DNA of 10,997 bases from Thermoanaerobaculaceae bacterium (GTDB lineage Bacteria > Acidobacteriota > UBA4820): assembly GCA_012798145.1 (NCBI GenBank), contig JAAZNT010000218.1, forward strand, positions 1-10,997, written 5' to 3'. Numbering within the stretch: the first letter of the stretch is position 1; every line of letters starts with the position of its first letter. The notes under the pieces are model-generated. The model did not search any database. It saw nothing but the letters and a program-made list of their open reading frames with translations, and was not told the DNA's origin. Below are positions 1-5,191 of the stretch, in pieces. The position numbers and the translations under genes were made by a program.

Positions 1-483
1 GAGTTCATAAATTTGCGCACCTAAAGATTTCGCCACACTAATTGAAGAGGAAAAATCCCTTTTCCTCAAATTTTCATCGCCGTCAATTACTCTTTCGCCT
101 TCAAGAAAGGAAAAAATAGCCATTAAAAACCTTGCCAAAGTCGCAGACCCCTTGGCAAAATATCTTCCATCTGGAGGGCGGCGGTTCATTGAAGGTTTTA
201 CCAACACCTGCCCATATCTTTTCTCTATTTTGCACCATTTTTCAATAATTTTTAAAGTTGCCTTGACATCTTCAGAGTTGCCCAAATTCCTTATTAAACT
301 CTCTTTTTTGCAAAAAGATGCGATTATCAAACATCTAATAGCAAATGATTTTGAAGGAGGAGGGAAATAATCCCCTTCTATTTTTGCTCCAAAAGGAATT
401 GAAACAGATTTTTTATTGATATTTAAGTTCCGCCTGCTGTTCTCTTTCAAGGTCTTTTTTCTTGATGCTTTCCCTTTTGTCAT
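1..483 (-). CDS. aroA: 3-phosphoshikimate 1-carboxyvinyltransferase (EPSP synthase), N-terminal part, cut by window edge
   Basis: EPSP synthase transfers the enolpyruvyl group of PEP to shikimate-3-phosphate in the cytoplasmic shikimate pathway. The frame is open on the minus strand from about 483 to base 1, so about 160 residues are present and the C-terminal part lies outside. Family features seen are PPSKSFAIR (matching the DKSISHR substrate-binding loop, with Lys, Ser and Arg kept), NSEDVKATL (matching the usual NxSxDxxATL stretch) and GDENLRKR (matching the GDxxLxKRP stretch). The start is uncertain. ATG at 483 has AAGGA about 10 bases upstream but gives a 71-base overlap with smpB and a long basic N-terminus. 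TTG at 450 gives a shorter protein. The PEP/glyphosate loop, usually GNAGTAMR, reads GSATLARF, one residue shorter and lacking the middle Gly. It is last in the series with smpB, probably co-transcribed. Family assignment is firm; activity is less certain because of the loop. Confidence 0.85.
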   Translation of the reverse strand, partial: MTKGKASRKKTLKENSRRNLNINKKSVSIPFGAKIEGDYFPPPSKSFAIRCLIIASFCKKESLIRNLGNSEDVKATLKIIEKWCKIEKRYGQVLVKPSMNRRPPDGRYFAKGSATLARFLMAIFSFLEGERVIDGDENLRKRDFSSSISVAKSLGAQIYEL

Positions 484-880
484 AAAGTTTCTTTCCTTTT
501 GCAAGGGCAATTTCAACCTTTATTTTTCTTCCCTTTTGATATAGTTTTAAAGGGACAAGCGTCAACCCCTTCTCTTCCGTTTTTCCTCTTAACCTTTTAA
601 GTTCCATCTTGTGCATCAAAAGTTTTCTTTTTCTCAAAGGGTCTAAAGGGGACAAACTCAAATGGGTGTGAAAAGAATATGGAGAAATATGGCAGTTGTA
701 AAGAAAAAGTTCTCCTTTTTCAAAAGCGGCGTATGCGTCTTTTATTTGAACTTTGCCATCCCTTATGGATTTAACTTCAAATCCGTTTAGAACAATTCCC
801 GCCTCATAAATTTCAAGTATTTCATAAAAATGACGCGCCGCCCTATTTGAAACAAAAATCCTTTCTTCGTCAGCCATCAT
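413..880 (-). CDS. smpB: SsrA-binding protein SmpB
   Basis: SmpB binds tmRNA (SsrA) and places it in the A site of ribosomes stalled on broken mRNAs, the trans-translation rescue pathway. The 155-residue length is usual for the family. The whole pattern is present: SNRAARHFYEILEIYEAGI (11-29), GFEVKSIRDGKV (33-44), the HISPY block (64-68), RKRKLLMHK (83-91), GLTLVPL (105-111), and LAKGKKLYDKR (126-136) before a basic C-terminal tail that in the family enters the decoding centre. Two ATG codons lie in tandem at 880 and 877, and either could start the protein; no strong ribosome binding site distinguishes them. The start overlaps the end of the anti-sigma gene by about 11 bases, and the end overlaps the probable start of aroA. 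This suggests one transcript with translational coupling. No tmRNA gene is visible in the window. Confidence 0.96.
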   Translation of the reverse strand: MMADEERIFVSNRAARHFYEILEIYEAGIVLNGFEVKSIRDGKVQIKDAYAAFEKGELFLYNCHISPYSFHTHLSLSPLDPLRKRKLLMHKMELKRLRGKTEEKGLTLVPLKLYQKGRKIKVEIALAKGKKLYDKRESIKKKDLEREQQAELKYQ

Positions 881-1109
881 TCTTATCTTTCAAATCCTTC
901 AAACTTTTCATAACAGACTCTTTAAAAGATTTAGGGACATTTAAAAGAGGCATAGTTTCAAGGCGGTCAATAAGTTTCTTCATCGCCTCATACTCTTTTT
1001 TGCACCTTTCGCACTCTTCAAGGTGGCGGGCGATTTCCGCATATTCCTCTTTTGAGAAATCGTTTTCAATAAATCTTGGCAGAAGTTCAACTATTTTCTT
1101 GCAAATCAT
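870..1109 (-). CDS. Small soluble zinc-finger anti-sigma factor (ZAS / zf-HC2 type)
   Basis: Starting at ATG 1109 the protein has 79 residues. Cys3, His29, Cys33 and Cys36 form the H-x3-C-x2-C pattern with an upstream Cys, the zinc site of ZAS-type anti-sigma factors (RsrA/ChrR-like N-terminal domain). No membrane segment follows; the C-terminus is a charged helix-like tail. If it is an anti-sigma factor it should act in the cytoplasm, perhaps releasing the sigma factor on thiol oxidation or metal change, which is inference from the family. A TTG at 1172 would extend it by 21 residues with an Arg/Ser/Tyr-rich stretch overlapping the sigma gene. I prefer 1109 because the domain normally starts within a few residues of this Cys. 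The gene lies 46 bases after the sigma stop and overlaps smpB by 11 bases. It is the expected partner of the upstream ECF sigma factor. Confidence 0.82.
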   Translation of the reverse strand: MICKKIVELLPRFIENDFSKEEYAEIARHLEECERCKKEYEAMKKLIDRLETMPLLNVPKSFKESVMKSLKDLKDKNDG

Positions 1110-1155
1110 TCTTCTATACCTAATTGATAGATACGAAAGCGAAAACGCTTTTGTT

Positions 1156-1728
1156 TCATTTAACTTTCTCAAGTTTCTTCATTAGTTCCTTCCTTGCTCT
1201 GAAAATTTTATTCTTAACCGTTCCAACCGGAAGGTTCGTGATTTTCGCCATCTCCTCGTAAGATCTAAAATGTATGTGCCTCAAAATAATCAACTCTCTG
1301 CTTAATGTATCAAGGGAAGATATTGCGGTGAGTATTTCCTTTTCCATAATTTTTTTTTCAAGTCGCTCCTGAGGGCTTAAATCGTTTGATTCAATCTCTA
1401 TCTTGCTTTCTTCGTCTTCATCTTTCTCGTCAATTGAATCAATCTTCGGCGTTCCTTTCCTAAGGTGGTCAATCGCAAGGTTGTTCGCTATCCTGTAAAT
1501 CCAAGTTGAAAATTTATAATGGCTGTCATACTGGTCAAGGTGAGAATAAACTTTCAAAAAAACTTCCTGACATAGTTCAATCGCCTCTTCATAATTTCTC
1601 AACAATGGAAAGAGAAGGTTTATGAGCCCTTTTTGATACCTTTCAACCAAAAGAGAGAAAGAATCCTTATCTCCCTTTTTAACCTTTTCAACGATTTCAA
1701 TGTCGGTCAAAAATTCCTGTTGCTTCAC
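1156..1728 (-). CDS. RNA polymerase ECF-type sigma factor (sigma-70 family, RpoE-like)
   Basis: The 190-residue protein has the two-domain plan of extracytoplasmic-function sigma factors. Region 2 covers about residues 10-92, with the stretch ELCQEVFLKVY (51-61) matching the conserved DxxQEVFLKVW, and FSTWIYRIANNLAIDHLRK (73-91) forming the -10 recognition/melting part. An acidic linker follows (98-117, rich in Asp/Glu). Region 4 covers about 128-185 with LSRELIILRHIHFRSYEEMA and LPVGTVKNKIFRARKEL, the helix-turn-helix for -35 contact. The start is GTG at 1728, with GGGGAAG just upstream in the minus strand; no in-frame ATG fits. The gene is followed by a zinc-finger anti-sigma factor, the classic pairing. 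The signal sensed and the promoters used are not evident. Its own upstream region has a good TATAAT and an inverted repeat, so basal transcription may use the housekeeping sigma factor. Confidence 0.95.
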   Translation of the reverse strand: MKQQEFLTDIEIVEKVKKGDKDSFSLLVERYQKGLINLLFPLLRNYEEAIELCQEVFLKVYSHLDQYDSHYKFSTWIYRIANNLAIDHLRKGTPKIDSIDEKDEDEESKIEIESNDLSPQERLEKKIMEKEILTAISSLDTLSRELIILRHIHFRSYEEMAKITNLPVGTVKNKIFRARKELMKKLEKVK

Positions 1729-1745
1729 ATCTTCCCCGAAATAAA

Positions 1746-1776
1746 ATTATACCCCAAAAAGAGAAAAGATTTTGGG
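1746..1776 (-). promoter_or_regulatory. Probable promoter/operator of the sigma - anti-sigma - smpB - aroA operon
   Basis: On the minus strand a perfect TATAAT (1751 to 1746) lies about 18 bases before the GTG start. Directly upstream, CCCAAAA (1776-1770) and TTTTGGG (1759-1753) form a 7-bp inverted repeat with a 10-base gap that fills the space where the -35/-10 spacer would be. No good TTGACA lies at 16-18 bases, which fits a promoter that needs an activator or is controlled at this repeat. No protein is assigned to it. Confidence 0.45.
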
Positions 1777-1862
1777 CAAGTTTTACGGGTTTGGTTAAAA
1801 AAAGCAATTATTTCAAAATGTAATATATTCAAAAAGAACGATCTTATATCCTAAAATTCTTT

Positions 1863-1891
1863 TTCAAATCGCCTGTTTTAAGTGTTATAAT
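1863..1891 (+). promoter_or_regulatory. Probable sigma-70 promoter for a short plus-strand transcript
   Basis: TTCAAA (1863-1868) and a perfect TATAAT (1886-1891) are separated by 17 bases. Transcription would start near 1898 and meet the terminator at 1986-2013, giving an RNA of roughly 115 bases. It points away from the sigma operon and toward the end of cutA. Confidence 0.5.
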
Positions 1892-1897
1892 TTAATT

Positions 1898-2013
1898 GTA
1901 GGTGAATAATGGTTATGAGCGAAAAATATTTTGAACAATATGAGAAAAGATTTGTTGCCAATGCCATTTTAACTAAGGGTCAAACACCCCAAATTGCTTG
2001 GGGTTGCTTTTTT
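1898..2013 (+). ncRNA. Candidate short transcript: small RNA, or a tiny-protein gene
   Basis: This stretch lies between a good promoter (TATAAT at 1886-1891) and a strong intrinsic terminator (1986-2013), so it looks like a self-contained unit of about 115 bases. Possible internal pairing includes AATGG (1908-1912) with CCATT (1964-1968), and ATATT/AATAT around 1927-1940. It also contains an ORF from ATG 1909 to TGA 2061 (50 codons, with a second ATG at 1915) preceded by AGGTGA. The product begins MVMSEKYFEQYEKRF and ends in a hydrophobic stretch. The ORF runs through the terminator hairpin, so transcripts ending there would lack a stop codon, which argues against an ordinary gene. It is not 4.5S RNA: I see none of its conserved loop. 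I recognise no RNA family and no protein family here, so the call rests only on the layout. Confidence 0.3.
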
Positions 2014-2017
2014 GACC
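1979..2017 (+). terminator. Intrinsic terminator with nested inverted repeats
   Basis: The inner stem is ACCCCAA (1986-1992) with TTGGGGT (1998-2004) and a five-base loop, followed by TTGC and six T residues (2008-2013): a good Rho-independent terminator for plus-strand transcription. An outer pair, GGTCAAA (1979-1985) with TTTGACC (2011-2017), encloses it, so the element is nearly symmetric. On the minus strand the hairpin lies downstream of the cutA stop but lacks a T tract after it, so it is at best a weak terminator or 3' stabiliser for cutA. Confidence 0.75.
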
Positions 2018-2049
2018 AATTTTTGCCGTTTGGTATTTTATGGGCAAAT

Positions 2050-2376
2050 CTAAAATCTTGAAACGGTGCAATCAAGAATCCACTGCTGAAACTTCGGCTC
2101 GCTGTCGGAGAGTTTTATCACAAGAATTTCTGGAAGTTCATAAGTGTGAACTTCTTTTATCGCTTCTTCAACTTCGCCTTTCAAACTTTCTCTTGTCTTT
2201 ATCAAAAGGAGGAATTCTTCATCATCCCAAACTTCGCCTTTGAATCTGTAAATGGAGCGGATCTTTTTTATTATGTTGACGCAGGCGGCAAAACCCCTTT
2301 GAACAAGCGTTTCCGCTATTTTTACGGCAAGTTCTTCGGAATTTGCGGTTGTGATGACAAGGATTATGGATTCCAT
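2050..2376 (-). CDS. cutA: Divalent-cation tolerance protein CutA (CutA1 family)
   Basis: CutA1 is a small, very stable trimeric cytoplasmic protein linked to tolerance of divalent metal ions, though its exact biochemical role is debated. The 108-residue product matches the whole family: the opening strand IILVITTANSEELA, then GFAACVNII (28-36), IRSIYRFKGEV (39-49), EEFLLLIKT (53-61) and the highly conserved VHTYELPEI (76-84). It ends with FQQWI (96-100), matching the usual YLxWI. I chose ATG 2376 because AAGGAGG sits five bases before it; an upstream in-frame start would add ten residues of no family character. The gene is transcribed divergently from glnE across a 64-base gap with its own TTGACA-like promoter. 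Nothing links it functionally to its neighbours. Confidence 0.95.
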   Translation of the reverse strand: MESIILVITTANSEELAVKIAETLVQRGFAACVNIIKKIRSIYRFKGEVWDDEEFLLLIKTRESLKGEVEEAIKEVHTYELPEILVIKLSDSEPKFQQWILDCTVSRF

Positions 2377-2396
2377 CAAAACCTCCTTAAAAGGAT

Positions 2397-2424
2397 AGAC
2401 TACCATTTTTTATTTATGTGTCAA
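2397..2424 (-). promoter_or_regulatory. Probable cutA promoter
   Basis: On the minus strand a perfect TTGACA (2424-2419) is followed after 16 bases by TAGTCT (2402-2397), a weak -10 match. The strong -35 and the position just before the cutA Shine-Dalgarno sequence support it. The same bases form part of an element shared with the region upstream of tolC. Confidence 0.45.
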
Positions 2425-2440
2425 GTGGAAAACTGCAATA

Positions 2441-5191
2441 ATGGCTGAAAAAGAAAAAGTGGTTGACGAAATAATTAAAAAGTATTCGCACAGAATGCCA
2501 TTTCCTGATAGGGCGGGTTCGCTTATGCGCCTTTATCTTCAAAGGGGAAAACTTCCTGAAAGCGACTTTAATATTCTTGCGCTCTCCCTTCTCGCCTCAA
2601 TTTCAGAGCCCCTATTTCTTCACATTTATTCTAAAGAGGATCTGATTGATGATTTTTTCTTGCTCACAAGAAATAAGGAAAATCTTTCTTTTAACAAAAT
2701 AAAAGATTCTTTGCAGAGAAAAATTTTCTCTTCTTCAAAAGAGGTGCAAAATGTAATAAACGATTTTCGACTTGTTCATCTTTCCGCTGTTGTTGTTCTT
2801 GACCTTCTCTCAATTTTAAGTTTTGAAGAGGTGTGCCTTGCTTTAAGCGATATCGCAGACGCAGTTGTTTCAACAGCCATATATCTTTCAGAACACAAGG
2901 CTATGAATCAAATGGGAATGCCATACCACAAGGTGAGCGGTGATAAACTTGTTAAGACGAAGTTTGTCTTTTTCGCTTTGGGAAAATGGGGGGCGCAGGA
3001 ACTCAATTATTCTTCCGATATAGATTTAATAACATTTTACGAGGAAGATGGCAAAACAGACAAAGGGTTCTTAAACAGTGATTATTTTGAAAAAATTGCA
3101 AGAAATGTTTACGAGATCTTGACTTCAGAACCGCTCTCTTTGGCGGGATTCAAGGTTGATTTTGATTTAAGGCCAAGGGGAAAAGACGGCAGATTGACTA
3201 TTCCCATCAAAAATGCCTTTGATTATTACAGCAAGGAGGCACAGTTTTGGGAAAAACAGGCATGGATAAAAGCAAGAACATTTTATGGAGATAGCCACCT
3301 TGGAGAGGAATTTATTTCCAAAATGCACAAACTTATAATCTCCGCGAATAACAGCGCTTTTTTTTGCAAAGAGATAATCAAATCAAGGCAGAAAACTTTG
3401 CAAAACATCACAGACAAAAAGAGAGATTTAAAAGAGGGCGATGGCTCAATAAGGGACATTGAATTTGCTGTTCAGGCGCTTTCAATCGCTTCCGCTAAAA
3501 TTGAAAAAAACACTTTAAAAGCAATCCACCTCCTGAAAGAAAGCAACAATTTAACTTCTGATGAGGAAGAAAAAACAAGAAAAAGTTATGAAATATTAAG
3601 AAAATCAGAACATTTTGTTCAAGTTGTCAATTTAAGACAGGTTCATCTTGAGCCGAAGTCAGAAAAGGAATGGGAGGGGCTCAAAAAGTTTCTTTCATCG
3701 GAAGAGCCAAAAAAATTGATTGAAGAGAGCAGAAAAAGAGCAAGGATTTTTTTTCAAAGAAAATTGGAACTTTTGCTCAAGTCCGACGGGGAAAAAATCA
3801 TAGAGATTGAAATTGCAGAAGATCTCAAGAAAAGAAATTTTGAAAAAATTGAAGCGATTTCGCCAATTCTTCATAAGATTTACAACATTCTTTTAAGTTC
3901 AAACGAAGTCGAAGTCGAGGATGTGAGGAAATTTCATAAAATTATTCTTTCCGCAGATTTAAATCCAAAGTTTTTTCAAAAAGCGTTAAAATCGCTTGAA
4001 ACAATACTTTCAAATGAAGCTTCCTTTAAGCGAATAATGGCGAAAAAATCAAATTTTCCTGAAAAATTAGAGAGGATTTTCAAAATTGTATCTCTATCAG
4101 AAAGCGCATCGGAGTATCTTAAGACTATTCCGGAAAGTGTTGAAACTTTGTTAAGGGAGGATTTCACAAAAATAGATACGGAAGATTTTTCATTTGGATT
4201 GAAAAACCTTGAAATTAGAGAAATAGCCCTTAAGCAGAAAAAAATCTTTATAGCTTCAATCGCAAAACAAATTTTTGAAAAAGACAAAAACTTCTGCGAA
4301 GTTTATTCAAAAGTGGCAGAAGATATAGTAAGAAGCATTTTTGAAAAAACAGCAAAAGAGTTTTCTGATTCAAAAATTTCACAAGATATTTCATCAAAAA
4401 TAGCAATTTTTTCTCTTGGGCGATTGGGATTTAGAGAGATGGTTTTCGGTTCAGATCTTGACCTTTTGATAGTAAAAAAGGACGATAAAGATTCTTCAAA
4501 TCTTTTTTCCGACTCTGTTGAAAATAGGGTGGCGAGGGCGGTTATTGAAAACCTGTCTTCTATGACTTCCTGCGGAAATCTTTACGAGGTTGATTTAAGG
4601 TTGAGACCCTTTGGCTCATCTGGAGTTTTAGTCCCATCTGTTGAAACAATTAAGAAATATTTCAAAAAAGAGGCAAGGTTGTGGGAAAAACTCTCATACA
4701 CAAAGATAAGATTTTTGTGCGGCAACAGCGCCCTTGCAAAAAAGGTTTACTCTTCAGTTTTACAAAGTTTTTATAAAGAGGATTCATCTTCGCTGTCGGC
4801 AGTCAAAATTTTGATAAGACGGCTTCTTAAAAGCAACCAAACTCTTGAGGGAGAAATAAAATTTAAAGAAGGCGGATTGTTTGACCAAGATCTTTTTGTC
4901 GCCGCTTTGATAAACAATAGTGGGAAATTGTGTTTCGGCAAAGGTTTTGCAGGAGCGCTATTTTTTCTGAAAGAAGAGAAAATTTTAACAGAAGAGGAAA
5001 CATCTCTCTTAAAAGAGGCAAAAGACTTTTTCTTAAAACTTCTTTACGGAGTCAGAATTTACTCTTCACCACACAAAAAACCAAAAACAATAGAAGAGCT
5101 TTCCTTAAACTTCTGGAAAAAAGAAGATGAAGAAAAAATGCGAAAAGAGATTGTTTCTTTAATCAACTCCCGCTTTCCGCGCCTGCTTTAG
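2441..5191 (+). CDS. glnE: Bifunctional glutamine synthetase adenylyltransferase / deadenylylase
   Basis: GlnE adds AMP to, and removes it from, glutamine synthetase, tuning ammonia assimilation under control of PII protein and glutamine. The 916 residues are close to the usual length of about 950 and show both nucleotidyltransferase halves. In the N-terminal (deadenylylase) half, FALGKWGAQELNYSSDIDL (178-196) carries Asp193 and Asp195. It is followed by FDLRPRGKDG (241-250), EKQAWIKART (271-280) and GSIRDIEFAVQ (335-345). In the C-terminal (adenylylase) half, SLGRLGFREMVFGSDLDL (658-675) carries Asp672 and Asp674, followed by VDLRLRPFGSSG (717-728). The later C-terminal motif, usually GGLxDIEFxVQ, reads GGLFDQDLFVAAL, so Glu and Gln are replaced and the adenylylating half may be altered. 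The ATG at 2441 has only a weak Shine-Dalgarno sequence. The 3' end overlaps the convergent transporter gene by 29 bases. No glnA or glnB is in view. Confidence 0.94.
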   Translation: MAEKEKVVDEIIKKYSHRMPFPDRAGSLMRLYLQRGKLPESDFNILALSLLASISEPLFLHIYSKEDLIDDFFLLTRNKENLSFNKIKDSLQRKIFSSSKEVQNVINDFRLVHLSAVVVLDLLSILSFEEVCLALSDIADAVVSTAIYLSEHKAMNQMGMPYHKVSGDKLVKTKFVFFALGKWGAQELNYSSDIDLITFYEEDGKTDKGFLNSDYFEKIARNVYEILTSEPLSLAGFKVDFDLRPRGKDGRLTIPIKNAFDYYSKEAQFWEKQAWIKARTFYGDSHLGEEFISKMHKLIISANNSAFFCKEIIKSRQKTLQNITDKKRDLKEGDGSIRDIEFAVQALSIASAKIEKNTLKAIHLLKESNNLTSDEEEKTRKSYEILRKSEHFVQVVNLRQVHLEPKSEKEWEGLKKFLSSEEPKKLIEESRKRARIFFQRKLELLLKSDGEKIIEIEIAEDLKKRNFEKIEAISPILHKIYNILLSSNEVEVEDVRKFHKIILSADLNPKFFQKALKSLETILSNEASFKRIMAKKSNFPEKLERIFKIVSLSESASEYLKTIPESVETLLREDFTKIDTEDFSFGLKNLEIREIALKQKKIFIASIAKQIFEKDKNFCEVYSKVAEDIVRSIFEKTAKEFSDSKISQDISSKIAIFSLGRLGFREMVFGSDLDLLIVKKDDKDSSNLFSDSVENRVARAVIENLSSMTSCGNLYEVDLRLRPFGSSGVLVPSVETIKKYFKKEARLWEKLSYTKIRFLCGNSALAKKVYSSVLQSFYKEDSSSLSAVKILIRRLLKSNQTLEGEIKFKEGGLFDQDLFVAALINNSGKLCFGKGFAGALFFLKEEKILTEEETSLLKEAKDFFLKLLYGVRIYSSPHKKPKTIEELSLNFWKKEDEEKMRKEIVSLINSRFPRLL

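Noticed and set aside
152..370. 72-codon plus-strand frame over the aroA region
   Set aside because: It is the antisense shadow of aroA, whose minus-strand frame shows clear EPSP synthase motifs.
1898..2013. Signal recognition particle (4.5S) or 6S RNA
   Set aside because: The conserved SRP loop and the long paired 6S rod with central bubble are absent.
2146..2448. 100-codon plus-strand frame opposite cutA
   Set aside because: Antisense to a well-conserved CutA; its sequence has no family character and it overlaps the glnE start.
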